Part shown: in pieces, positions 33,640 to 45,095 of the stretch
Position numbering within the stretch: position 1 is the first letter of the stretch
Layout: each line of letters starts with the position of its first letter
Origin: Catenaria anguillulae PL171
Lineage: Eukaryota > Blastocladiomycota > Blastocladiomycetes > Blastocladiales > Catenariaceae
Reading direction: 5' to 3'
Length of the DNA stretch: 64,000 bases
Assembly: GCA_002102555.1 (NCBI GenBank)
Contig: MCFL01000017.1
Location: 186,001 to 250,000, forward strand
Notes under the pieces: model-generated
Told to the model about the DNA's origin: nothing
The model's input: only the letters and a program-made list of their open reading frames with translations
The model's database searches: none
Position numbers and translations under genes: made by a program

Positions 33640-35895
33640 ATGAACCCGATTACCATTGGGATTGGCGACATTGCGTCCATCCTCCAAGGCTTGCGCTTTG
33701 TGCACTCGACTCTCGAGGCCCGCAAGGACAATGTCGCCGCGCTCGACCTGATCCTCACGCGCAGTACTGTCCTGTACGAGGTGCTGGCAAGCGCGCCCGA
33801 GGAGGCCAGCCCACGCGCCGTTCAACATTTGTACGAGGCACTCTCCAGCGTGAAGCGAGCCACGGACGAGTACAAGGCCGCGCCACCACTCAAGCGCTTC
33901 CTCTTCGCCGTCGATTACAAGGACATGTTGACGGTTGCAAGCAACCAGATCTCTGCGGTCGCGGGCGACCTCCACCTGTCGCTCGCCGTCAGGCAGGCCA
34001 ACAAGTATGAATCGACGGTGGCCGATGTGCAGGCCGCCATCATGGGCCAGCTGAAGCAGGTGCTCGATCAACGGTCTGAGTTGCTTTACCATCAGCTTGA
34101 TCTGCAAGTGCGAGATGTGCCAGAGGCCCTCGCCGCCCTCAACCAGCGCCTCGAAAAGTCGGAAGCACGCGCCAACCAGCTCGAGCAACTGCTGTATGAG
34201 ACCTTGCTGCACATTCGTACCTCGGTCGTCCGCCATACCACCATCCAACAACCCGCGCCAAGCCCCGACGCCAAGGCTCTTGATCGACTGGGCGTGACCA
34301 GCTACGACTTTGACTATGCTGATCCAAGGACCACACCCCCGCTGGGCAAGGGCTCGTTTGGCGAAGTGGTGAAAGCAGTCTGGAAAGCCACGGGTACCGC
34401 CGTTGCCATCAAGCGCCTCCTCCCGTTCCAAGGGTCCGGCATGTCCAAGGACCCAACTGCTGCCAACATGGTCGCCAAGGAAGCCCTCGTGTGGAGCCGC
34501 TTGCAACACCCGCACATCTTGCCCTTGCTCGGCGTGTGCCTCATGGCCGATGTGCCGTTTCTCGTGATGCCGCTCATGGCGGGCGGCGATTTACCGACAT
34601 TCACAAAGGACAAGTCAGCACAAGACCAGCTGCGTGCTTTGCACGAAACGGCGCAGGGTGTCGCGTACTTGCACAGCCAAAAAATCTTTCACGGCGATCT
34701 AAAGGGCAACAATGTGCTTGTGGACGAGTACGGCAGGGTTCAAGTTTCGGATTTCGGGCAGTCAAGAGTGCTCTCCATGGCCGGATCGAAAGTCTCCACC
34801 TTTGGTGCCGGTTCAATCGGAAACGTGCGGTGGATTGCACCCGAGCGGTACGAGCATGGTGCCGAGTACCAGTTCGAGCCCGACGTCTTTGGATTTGCCA
34901 TGGTTATGTATGAGGTGTTGTCGGGCGGCAAGATCCCGTTCCAAGAAGATTGGCGCGCAAACGACGATGTGATCCGCGAATGGTATCGTCAGGGCACGCG
35001 GCCGACAGCTCCGGCGAGCGGGTTGGACAAATTTGGGACAGCGGATGTGTGGGAGGTGGTCCAGGATTGTTGGCAACAAGATTGGAAGGCACGGCCGACA
35101 ATGGTTATGGTGGTTCGCAAGTTGGCGGGATTGGTGACCGCATTGGCCACGGTATCGCATATGGTGGCGGCCCCTCATGCGACAATTCCTTGTATTCCGG
35201 CCACTTCCTGTCGCGAGCTGCCCGACTTCACAACATTCCACAGTGGACCGCCGCCCCCCTATGGCAACCTTCACCCGCTCCTTCGCGCCGACTCTGCCGT
35301 CGCCAACGTATTCACCCCATCTCCAGCGCCATCACCTGCGGCTCTCGCCGGTTCCATCGCATCGCTCTCGCTCGACGCACCTTCAGCTCGCACGGTGACG
35401 AGCCAACCTCAACCGATTCCCGACAATCTTTTCACTGCCATGCCTTCGCCGCACCCCACTGGCTACCCACTCCCCGCCGACCATGACCCATTTACCCCAC
35501 TCGTTCCACAGTTTGACGTCAACACGCATCCTTTCACCCCGCCACTGCCACGTTCCACGCTCAACCGCGATTTGGACCGCAGCTCCTCGGCGGATTCGAT
35601 TCCTGCAACAGCCGGTCCAGTCAACGACATCCAACGCCCCTTTCAGGAGCCCAAAGTTAGTCTGGACCCAAGCGTGCCCGCGGCCGTCGTGTGCGTTGTA
35701 CGCGCCAAGTTTGCATACACGGCAACGGTGCCCGAGGAAATCACGTTTGCCGAGGGCGACCATCTTGCCGTGCTGGAGCAGCATCCCGATGGGTGGTGGA
35801 CGGCAGAGCAGCGGGATCCCAACATGGGGCTGCGGAGGGGGTTGATTCCCAGCAATTTTGTTGAGGTGATTTGGCAAGAGGGTGTCACGGTGTAA
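33640..35895 (+). CDS. TKL-type protein kinase with MLKL-like N-terminal helical domain and C-terminal SH3
   Basis: Single exon, 751 residues. Residues 1-205 are helical, with LYEALSSVKRATDEYKA, LKRFLFAVDYKDML and an amphipathic coiled coil (ALNQRLEKSEARANQLEQL). This resembles the four-helix plus brace region of MLKL and the adaptor/MCAfunc or HeLo-like family. The kinase covers about 236-499: GKGSFGEVV, VAIK, FHGDLKGNNVL (HRD as HGD, catalytic Asp kept), VSDFGQSR and WIAPERYEHG. All essential residues are present, so it should be active; the motif set fits tyrosine-kinase-like Ser/Thr kinases. Pro-rich disorder follows, then an SH3 domain at about 686-745 (AKFAYTATVPEEITFAEGD, GWW, GLIPSNFVEVI). 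The architecture suggests a membrane- or scaffold-associated signalling kinase. The MLKL link is structural inference, not proven homology. Confidence 0.88.
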   Translation: MNPITIGIGDIASILQGLRFVHSTLEARKDNVAALDLILTRSTVLYEVLASAPEEASPRAVQHLYEALSSVKRATDEYKAAPPLKRFLFAVDYKDMLTVASNQISAVAGDLHLSLAVRQANKYESTVADVQAAIMGQLKQVLDQRSELLYHQLDLQVRDVPEALAALNQRLEKSEARANQLEQLLYETLLHIRTSVVRHTTIQQPAPSPDAKALDRLGVTSYDFDYADPRTTPPLGKGSFGEVVKAVWKATGTAVAIKRLLPFQGSGMSKDPTAANMVAKEALVWSRLQHPHILPLLGVCLMADVPFLVMPLMAGGDLPTFTKDKSAQDQLRALHETAQGVAYLHSQKIFHGDLKGNNVLVDEYGRVQVSDFGQSRVLSMAGSKVSTFGAGSIGNVRWIAPERYEHGAEYQFEPDVFGFAMVMYEVLSGGKIPFQEDWRANDDVIREWYRQGTRPTAPASGLDKFGTADVWEVVQDCWQQDWKARPTMVMVVRKLAGLVTALATVSHMVAAPHATIPCIPATSCRELPDFTTFHSGPPPPYGNLHPLLRADSAVANVFTPSPAPSPAALAGSIASLSLDAPSARTVTSQPQPIPDNLFTAMPSPHPTGYPLPADHDPFTPLVPQFDVNTHPFTPPLPRSTLNRDLDRSSSADSIPATAGPVNDIQRPFQEPKVSLDPSVPAAVVCVVRAKFAYTATVPEEITFAEGDHLAVLEQHPDGWWTAEQRDPNMGLRRGLIPSNFVEVIWQEGVTV

Positions 35896-36602
35896 TAATT
35901 GTCGATTGTGTGGATGTTGTGATTTGTGGACATGTCATGTCCTCTCAAGATTTTGGCGGACAACGGCTGTCATTATGTCACCCTGATTCCTACAGCTTTT
36001 TTTTTTCCTGCCCCGCCTTGGTCCAAATGAACTGATGTATTTATACGTCATAAAAATCAAGCTGTTGGTAATATGAATACTGACTTCATTCAAACATTCA
36101 AACAAACTGCAACGATGCCAAAAAGACAACGGAGAGCCGCAAGGCATTGCAAGATGGAAGAAAGGAGGAGGAAAATATCCATGCAGGGTGAGCGAATGAG
36201 CAAAGAATGCAATAACGACTGACCAAGGTACGAGGAGAAAATACAACATGAACGAGAAAAAGAGACTGGGAACACAGAAACAAACAGAAACATGAACAGA
36301 AAAGTGCGTCAACGACAAGCGATGCGGTACAGGCACGCAGTGGCATTTGTGAGGAAGCCAAGGGTGTACAACAGCGATTGCAAAGGAAGAAACGAAGAGA
36401 GCACAAGGAGCAGGAAACGACAAAGCGACTGAAGTGCAGAACAACACGCGGATGATCAGGCAGGTGGAATGGGCCCCGCGAAATGGAAAAGAGAAAGCAT
36501 GACGGCTGGATGAACAAATGGGACGGGTACAAGGCGTGACAAAAAATGGAAGCAAAGAGGCTGAACGAACGTTGAAGAAAAAGGCAAACTTGGAGAAGTG
36601 CT
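35896..36602. other. Convergent intergenic region
   Basis: About 700 nt between the 3' ends of the kinase (+) and the large TM protein (-). A-rich on the plus strand from 36080 to 36590 (T-rich in the direction of the minus gene's 3' flank); no coding sequence supported. Confidence 0.5.
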
Positions 36603-39600
36603 TTACGACCCGAATCCAAGAACTCCGCCATCATGATGATGGTGATGGTGCCCGAAATCCATGACGCCATGGTCGTGGGAGGCGTGCACTTGCCCGTCGG
36701 GACCAACAAAGTAACCGCCGGCGTCGTGAGCACCTGCCCCACCAAGATCCAGCGGATAAAACTCGGGCACGGCGCCCCCATGCAATCCCATACCCTGCTG
36801 CGCGTCCAAAGCTGCGTTGATTTCAGCATGCCAGTTGCCCGGGAATCCGGTATCCGGAGCGAATGTAGGAACAGCTGTGCCAGTGTCCAAGTGCGGTGCA
36901 GCAGGACCAATGTGATCGGCCGACGGCAACTCATACTGCATGTGAGAGTGATGTACATCTTGAGGGTGATAAGCCATGTCTACGTAGTCGCCAGCATCGG
37001 GCACGTCGTCAAAATCGTCCGTTTCCATATGCATGGCTTGTGCTTGATGCTGTCCTTGTGATTCTTGACTGGCCCAGGGTGGAATTGTGTGCACATTGCC
37101 GCCAGCGCCACCGTCAGTCGTGCTCGTGTTTCCGCCGTCGTACACGGTCATAGGTGGCGGAGGCACCACACCCGCGTCATGCGCCCCGCCTTGGTGCGCA
37201 AATGCGTTTGGATCCGCGTGTTGGTCGCCATGGACAACAGCCCCATTCGGCGTAACAACAATGGGCGGAAATTCGAGCGGGAATCCACGGTCGTCGAATT
37301 GCACAGGGTGTTGAGTTCCGTCCGCGTGATGGTGCATGTAAGATCCGTCCGACGCGAGTACCCAAACGTCGCCATTTGCGTCAACGGTCGCGTCTGAGTG
37401 CGTGGGAGGCACGGCGCCGCCGCCATTACTCGATGACCAGCCGGACGCGCCGGTTTGTGAATCGACACCGCCTTGGCCATTTGTGAATCCGTTCGGGGAT
37501 GCGTGACCACCAGCACCGTTGACACCGCCGTTCCCGTCGTGTGCGCTGGTACCGTTGGACCCGGAAGACGATCCGCCCCATGCGTTTTGTCCATCAGACG
37601 CATTTCCGCCCGACGCGCCATTTGCTTGGCCACCGTTGGAACCGCTGGCCGAAGAGTGTCCGCCTTGAGCGATTGGGTTTCCCCACGCGTCCACAGGCCC
37701 GCCGCCGTTTGCGGTGGTCGTAGGTCCAGCGCCGTGAGCCCCACCTTGAACTTGTCCATTGGCGTCCACGGGAGCGCCTTGGCCGTTTGCGTTCGTGCCA
37801 GCAGGCTGCTGCGGTTGGGGTTGCGGATGGGGTTGATGATTCGGCGTGAAAATGATCGGGTCCGACGACGGCCGGGGTTCATCAATGTTGTTGGAAGGTG
37901 TCGTCGGAGGTGCAGGAGCGGGTCCAGCAGGAGTGACGACATTGTGCCCGCCGGCGTTCTTGTTGGCGTTGATGCCGATGTTGATGATGGCAGCGGTTGC
38001 GCCCAGCAGAGACGCTACACGTGCATTGTGTCAGTTGAACCTGGACCGCGGAAATGCGAAGCGAAATGTGAGACACACCTCCAGTAATCGCCGCCGTCAG
38101 ATACATTGTGGCTTTGGGCGGACCCCGCACGGCCTGCATGGCGGTCGCCTGCTGCAGCGACGGCGGAATCCCCATGGTCAAGCTCTCCTTTACGGCAACC
38201 CCCACCGCGCACGCCCTCAACGTCGGCAATCCCGGCTTGGTCGTCGTCGACACCAACCTTGTGCTGGATCCACTGGACCCGACGGCCGCCCCACAGGCAT
38301 TGGAGCTCGATGCAGTCCGGACAGATGCATGTCCCATGGAGCCAGGCGTGCGCAAGGTACCGCACAGCGAGTGTGCCTTGGCCAACAACTTTGCACCTGG
38401 CCCGCCCCCTGACCCAACAGATCCCGCTGGGGGTGTGTACACACTCAAGTACTTGCCCAAGACAAGTGATTGCAGAGAGAACGACAAGGGCGAGTGCGGC
38501 AACCGAGCCCAAATCCAAATGGCCGCGCGCGACGGTTCACGTGCAAGCACCAACTCGCCGCGTTGCTCTTGTTCCTCAGCCACGACTTCCTCGGGCAAAT
38601 CCGCCGTCATAGACCCATACACCTTGGCAGACAAGTACCTGCCGTCGCGCTCGTTGCGTAGCATGACAGGCCGACCGCTGTCCTTGAACAAATCAAGCGG
38701 CATGGCCGTCATGAGCGCTTGATGAATCGCATTTGCCGCGCCGCCATTTCGCACATCCTCAGGCCGCTCGCGCGGATTGTTGACCACGGCAACGGCCGCA
38801 GGATCCAGCACGGCAACGTTAAAGTATAGCACACGATCGTCAAACTTTGTGCGGCTGACTGTCTCGAGCCGTAACACTTCCTCGGCGCCATCCAGCATGC
38901 TTGAGGTGGCACTCTCCATCGAGTCGGGTGAATTCATCCCCATTCTGCCGGTCCCATTACCCGCATCCTGCAACAGCAGCTCGGAAATGAGAGTGCGGTC
39001 CTTTGCGTCCATGATGGCGATGGGCGACGTCAACCGTGACCCGGCCGTTGCGGGCGACGTGTATGGCCCAGCATGTGCTGCCGCCGTGGCGGTCGTGGCG
39101 GCGGTCATGGTGGACGACATGGGCACGGACCCGACCGTGTGCGCTGTAGCCGAGTGAGCATTGTTGTACTGCGTTGTGTGTGTGGTGGTCGTGTTGGCCG
39201 TCATGGCGCTACCCCACATGGAATTGGCCTGTGCCGAGGATTCGGGGATGGGCGAGAGAGTTGCGCGCAGCGAGTGGACTTGAGCAGGGCCAGAGGAAAT
39301 GCGTGGGGCACCACCAGTGGCGGCCGGTGCAACGGACGACGAAGCCGGACCAAAGCCGTTGGGCACGAGTGTGGGTGCCGCAGGCGGGTGCGGCGGCGGC
39401 GACGAGGGGGCATTGTGGTATGCTTGTACATTGGCATTGACGGCTGCTGTGGCAGCAGCAGACGTGGCCGTTGGGCGTGCTTGTTGCGCGTACGCTTGAA
39501 CTGCAGCTATGTTGGCCGAGCTTGCGCGATAAGTGTGATCCGTGGCGGTCGTCATGCGGCTGGCGACCGTGCCGGCCGTCATGGACTTGTGCTGCTGCTG

Positions 39601-41436
39601 CTGCTGCTGCTGCTGCGCCGAGGTAGTTGTCGTTGTTGTGCTTTGCGATGTCACCATGGACGTGCGATGCTGCTGGAGTTGCTTGGAAATCGACGATGTT
39701 GCCCTGGTCAGCCCACCGGCACCCACGCGCACCTGCCCTTGCTGTTGCATGTGATGCCCATTCAACCCAGCCGGGTGCGACTGGGTTCTGGCCAACTGAT
39801 GCGCCTGCATTTCGTTGCGAACCGTATCTTTGGGCGGCACGGGCGGTCCGCGCCGACCATCTCTTTCGCCCACTTCATCACCGTCGTGCGACATGAGGGC
39901 CGAGCTCATGGGCGTCGAGTTGAGCTCGTTGTCGGACGACTCGGACCCGGACGAGCCAGAGCCGGGACGGAACGGGTCCTTTGGGTGGCGCACAAACACG
40001 AAGCGGAAGGTGCATGCTGAGGGCGAATACACGGGGGTGGTGGTCAATGTGCGGTTGCCTGAAACAGTCAGGTAGTGGCCCACGTCCGTTTTGAGAGCAA
40101 AACCACTACGAGTCACATTCTATTCTCGGACAAGAGACTGTCAGAACCAAGAGAGCCATCAATACGTGACGGTGAAGAGAAGAAAAAAGCGCCGGACCGT
40201 AATCTTGAACAAGGTTTTGCTCGTTGGATACCCAATTGAAAACATGATGCCAGAGTCCTTGAACCCAATAAACATGGGCGCCAAATCGTCCGAATCCGCA
40301 ATGGGCGGCGGCGGCACCGCCGTCCCCTCCTTCCCATGGTGACCCCCGTTTGGATACATTGCATTGTACCGATCTCTCGCCAACCCAGCATCTCCGTGCC
40401 TTGCACTCAGCAACACGGCCAATCCTTCCCGAACGGTGTCCCTCGTAATCGGCACGGGCTTGCTGCCGCGGCGGTACTCGAGTAGCAAAAACTCTGCTCC
40501 CCAAGGGTGATGCCCTGGGCGAGGCATACTGGCGAGCCGATGCTTGATACGCGCGGCAGCCGCAGAGTCCGATTCGGTGCCCGAAGATTCGGTTATGTCT
40601 GGCAAGTCGGTAGCCGAATCACCCTTGACCGCGTGCTTGAGCGACTGTCGATGCAGCTTGATGAGCGACCGCACACTGTCCTTTGGGTTGGGCGGCACAA
40701 CGGACCGGAACTCGGCCGTGTCAGACGACGTGCGCACGAGGGCGTAGGTCGATTGCAAGTGCGCAGATTGGATAAAGACGGGCGGCAGAAGCGGCGTTGG
40801 CGCGCCGCCTGCACCGCCGCCAACGCTTGAGATGGTTGCCTGGACAGGGTTCGAGCTGGTGGTCCCTTTCCCTGCAGACGATGAAGTCGCCGACGAGGAT
40901 TTGTACGCCTGTTGTTGCTGTTGTTGCTGGATCATGTAGTATACATCCGACTGATGATGTTGGTACGACTGAGCTTCGTGCGCAAACTGGGCGCCTTGGC
41001 TGTGGCCCATGGACCCGGATTGGTGCACAGCTGGGTTGAGGTGTGGCAACATTTCCGAAGGGAACGAGTACGGGCGTGGACCGCCCATGTTGGCTTGCGA
41101 AACGTTTGAACGCGAGCTGGGCGACGGCATCATGGCCGAGGCCGCTGGCGTGGATGGAGCAATCGACGACGACATCATGTGCGATGCACGAACGGTGGCC
41201 AGGTCGCTGCCCGCAGAGGACATGACGGTGCCGCCGCCGGCAATGGTGGCGCCCATGCCCAGTTTCGAGTTTGCGTGTTTGATGGTCGCCCCCGTAGAAG
41301 TGGACGAAGCCGAAGAGGAGGCCTCATGAAATTGCTCTTGGCGGTGGTAGCTTGATTTGGTGTGGGTTGAGGTGTTCATGGACCGCGAGTGGGCCCCCGC
41401 GCTACCCGCATACCCGACCGAGGCCGACGGAGCCAT
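36603..41436 (-). CDS. Large low-complexity protein with beta-trefoil-like segments and one TM helix
   Basis: Three exons, 41436-40198, 40119-38079 and 38014-36603, 1,563 residues. Donors are GTCCGG and GTGTGT; acceptors GAATAG and GTGTAG. Junctions are in phase, and the second intron splits the single TM helix (MYLTAAITG/ASLLGATAAIINIGI). The N-terminal 1,090 residues are Ser/Thr/Gln/His-rich with polyGln runs (about 40910-40935 and 39590-39616). Embedded in them are short ordered segments such as FALKTDVGHYLTVSG and VMLRNERDGRYLSAKVYG, which resemble strands of fascin or actin-crosslinking beta-trefoils (x-LK-x-x-x-GxYLs). The C-terminal 440 residues are Gly/Asn/Ser/His-rich and end with six consecutive His. 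It is probably anchored in a membrane with disordered parts on both sides. No catalytic domain; function unknown. Confidence 0.75.
39590..39616. repeat. CAG/CTG trinucleotide tract coding polyGln
   Basis: Nine uninterrupted CTG units on the plus strand read as CAG (Gln) on the minus strand in the large TM protein. Confidence 0.9.
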
Positions 41437-43644
41437 GGTGTTGACGGATGGACAGTCACCTGCCGACGGCGAAAGGTTGCGAATGCCGTGAGTAAGAGTA
41501 CATGGTCGGTAAGTGGCTCCTGAGATGGAATGATGAAGCGCTCTCGCGAGTTTCTGGCAGAGATTTGCATCCGATCACGCACCTGGTAATGGTCGAATGG
41601 ATGATAAATGTTAAGGAGACCTAGGGAATCTTCGAGCGTGAGAAAGCGAAAATTCTCGAAGTGAGGACACTTGCAACGATAGTAACAGTGAGCAGGAACG
41701 CACCGGAGTGATGCTGATGGATTGGACTCGGGCTGGCTGGATTGAAATGTCAGATTGAAGTGTCAGTTTGAAATGCTCCAAGTCTAGTTGGAAATGACGG
41801 TGCAAGTATTGAATACATGTGAGGAAATCCAAAAGTTGATGGGAGGGAAAGCCGTCAAAGACGAAGAGGAGGAAGGTGACGGAAGCGGTGGGGACGGAAA
41901 ACGGCAACAAACACAAGCACCATGGGAACGGCGAACAGATGACGCCCTGCCATGTCAGCCCATGGATCGTAAGCGTTTGCCCATTTCGGGAAAGTCATTT
42001 GGCTGGCGACGCCCACATCTTTTCCACTGGATTGTTGATGGTTTCGTCGCGCGCGACGCAACCGCGGGACTACGGGCCAGTACCAAATCCATGACGTCGC
42101 AATCACGAGGCTGCTGCTGAGGATCCCATAGGGAAAACGACAGGTTGACACACGCACCGAGAGGGAAGAACGACCGAGACGGCAACGTTTACTAGGGCGG
42201 TGGGCTGAAAGGGCAGAGAAACACTTGCAAAACGAACGGAACAAGCATCGAATATACACGCATGCAAGTGCATACCTTGTTGATTTAAAATGTGAGACCA
42301 GGACGGGAAAGTGTAAGAGGCTTGTGGCGCGCAGCTTGCCTTTGGGACGCGACGTCTGATCACGCGTCAACCGATTACACTTCAATGCGGTTTGTGCAAG
42401 GCGTGGTTTGCTTGACAGGCGACCTGTAGCCGGGTGGTAATGAAAGGTATGTACAGCAATTTGCGCATGAGCCTATAGTGAAAACACATAGTAAAAACGG
42501 CGTGAACGCAGTCAGTGACATTCTTCCACCACCACGTCATTGACCATGAGGATGGTGGGATGGCGGAGGAAACACAAGGAGAGTAGACCGTCAGGTGGGC
42601 TGAAAGCTCACGGTAGGAAGTCGGATCCAAAGACTTGCAGTTTACCCGCTTCGGTATCGTGCTTTGGGCCGACAAATCGGCAGTTTGGGCGTAAGCACGG
42701 GTTCGTCACGTCAAGAGGACACATTGACCCCCCGTGAAAGAAGCGATTGGCTACGACATATTGCAAGGCCCGCCGAAGCACGTCAGGCAGGCAACAGCTT
42801 GGACACGTCCGCGACGTGACGTGATCAACAACTTGCAGCGAGTTTTGGCAGTGACAGAAATCAAGCATGCGCTCGTGCGAGCGAGGAAACAACAATTGCG
42901 GAAAGCCAAGCGGTGCATGCAGTCATGTCGTGAACGTACAGAAGGAAACACTTTGCTTTTGAACTGCAGTCAAAACAGCAGGCGGCTGACTGAATGTCGC
43001 GGGAACGTGATCTGAGGTCGGGAAGTTACTGTCGCTGCCGACTGGCAGACGGGGTGAGTGGCGCGAGTATCGAGCGACAGTATGAGTTCAATCAGCGTAG
43101 CATGGACAATTGCATCGAGTATCGGTGGTTGACACGGTGGACAAGGGAACTTGCATGAGCGGCGGCACTTGGCATATCGATTGATTCTTGATCACGCGAG
43201 ACACGATATCCTCACTCGGCTGCTTCCGTTCCGTTCCCATGCCACAGAGTTCTACCTACATTGAGGGATTATTGCATACGAAGCAACGTTCGAAAATGTC
43301 TTCCGCCATCAATGTCACTCACTGGATCGCAAGCAGCGAGCAAACAGGGAGACAGGCAATCCACTTGACACTGGGATACCGAAGGTCACGCTCGCCGGAG
43401 AATTCCAGATTCAGCTTTGAAGCGCTGGCATCTTCGCTTCAAGAGCTGTGGGCCGGGCACAACTGTGTTCGCATCTGGTTCAGTTCAGCAAATGTTTGGC
43501 AGCGACGACTTTCCCGCACCAAAGCACTTCATCATCGCAACGGGACGGGACTCTCATGCATGCTGCACGACCACTCATACATCCTGCCCCTGCGGTTTAT
43601 CAACCAAGATTCAAGTCCAATCATCGCGTCAAGCCGCGCTCAAG
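41437..43644. other. Long divergent intergenic region
   Basis: 2.2 kb between the start of the large TM protein (-) and the P2X homologue (+). No open frame has domain-like composition. It may hold long leaders, untranslated exons or a noncoding RNA, but nothing in the sequence identifies one. Confidence 0.5.
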
Positions 43645-45095
43645 ATGGGTTACGACCTTGACGACCTCTTCTGCTACGACACTTTCAAGATAGTGCGTGT
43701 GCGAGACCGCCGACTTGGCATCCCATACTATCTTTTCATGATATGTACCGCCGCCTACATCATCTATTCCATCGCCACGGATCAATTGTACCTGCGAAAG
43801 GAAGACGTCACCAACGGAAGTGTTCGCATCACCATACAACCCCCTGCCGCGGGAGTCACGACGCCAGCGTACTGTGGGCGGTCGCCTGCTGGATCGTGCC
43901 TATTCTTTGATGCAACCCAAGTGGTGCCCGCTTCGACAGACGAGAATGGTGGCGGTGGCATGTTTATTACCACTCGCATTACGCTGACAAATGCGACAGT
44001 TCCGGCCAACGGTTGTGATATTCAAGCGCCAAGTTCAGCAGGGTGTATGGTGTCGGCACCCAAGGAAAATGGCATAACGTACTTTGTTGCAGATATTGAA
44101 AATTTCACTGCACGTATCAACCCACCAAAAGTCCTAAGCAAGCCGCCACAAAAGCCCTGTTGACATGATCATGTTTATGAATGACACGCTAGCTCATGTT
44201 CCAGCACACTGTCCGCGGCAAATCCAACGCCATTGCATCTCGCAGCGAGGACATGGTTGGCGTCGTCAAGGACACTGCAGGCAAGTCCAAGCGCGTCTAT
44301 GTTCCTACCTTGATGTCTGACACCAACTTGAATATCGTGATCCGGGACGAACTTGGTGGCGACACAAGTCGACTACACATACGTGGAGCACCTGCCCCGG
44401 GCGACGTCATGACTGTCAAGGATTTGCTTGCGGTTGCCAATGTAACGTCGCTCGATATGCTTTCCGAGTCGCCAACTGCTCGCTCAGATGAGACCATTCG
44501 GGAAAGCGGGTTTGTGCTTTTGCTCACGATTGAATACGGTAACCGTGTCGAAAATAGTTCTGCCCTAGGCTACACATATTCTGCGACATACATCAAGGGA
44601 ACCGAGGCCAAAGTCGCGGAAACAGTGTATGTGGGCCCGAGCGGCGGACCGACAGGCGTTCAAGTGCGCAACCGTCACGGAATCCGTCTAGCCGTCGTAC
44701 AAAAAGGCCAGCTCGGGAGCTTTGACTTCATGGCTCTGCTGACAAGCATTGTAGCATCCGTTGCGCTGCTCCGCGTGTCGGTGCTCGTTGTCGAGTTTAT
44801 GCTGGTTTGGGTCATGCCAGAAAAGTCGGTTTATCGCCAGTACAAGATTGAGACGACAGCGGACTTCAGTGATTTGAGAGACGAGGAGCGTGCAAAGTCG
44901 TTGCCACGGCCGGCGATGGCGGATCACCGCTGGCAAGTACTCACAGGTGCCAAGCCCGCCGTTCTTCCTGCTGTGCACAGGCAGCAACACCAGCCGCGGA
45001 CGCATCCCGTGTTGAGCTCGGAAATGACAGTGAAGCAGTCTATTGCCTTCCATGGTGACGACGCGGACAATGAACCGAGAGATAAGAGGGCGTAA
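43645..45095 (+). CDS. P2X receptor homologue with altered ATP-binding residues
   Basis: Exons 43645-44130 and 44193-45095 give 462 residues. The donor (GTCCTA) is unusual, but it is the only in-phase choice found. The N-terminus DLFCYDTFKIVRVRDRRLG matches the P2X cytosolic motif (YDTPRIVLIRSRKVG), including Thr-x-Lys. TM1 is YYLFMICTAAYIIYSIA; ENFTARI precedes the intron; GIRLAVVQKGQLGSFDF leads into TM2 (LLTSIVASVALLRVSVLVVEFML), followed by YRQYK, the conserved Y-x-x-x-K. P2X proteins are trimeric cation channels gated by extracellular ATP. Here the lysine pair after TM1 aligns with SVRITIQ, the NFR motif with TYS, and the Lys before GIR with Asn, so ATP gating as in animals looks doubtful. 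The vertebrate Cys pattern is missing, as in other protist and fungal P2X. Confidence 0.85.

Noticed and set aside
43188-43644. Open frame upstream of the P2X start as an N-terminal extension
   Set aside because: P2X proteins begin shortly before the YDT motif, and the ATG at 43645 gives exactly that; the upstream sequence has no recognisable feature.
41437-43644. A hidden gene in the 2.2-kb gap
   Set aside because: No frame has domain-like composition or consistent splice sites on either strand; a noncoding RNA cannot be judged from sequence alone.
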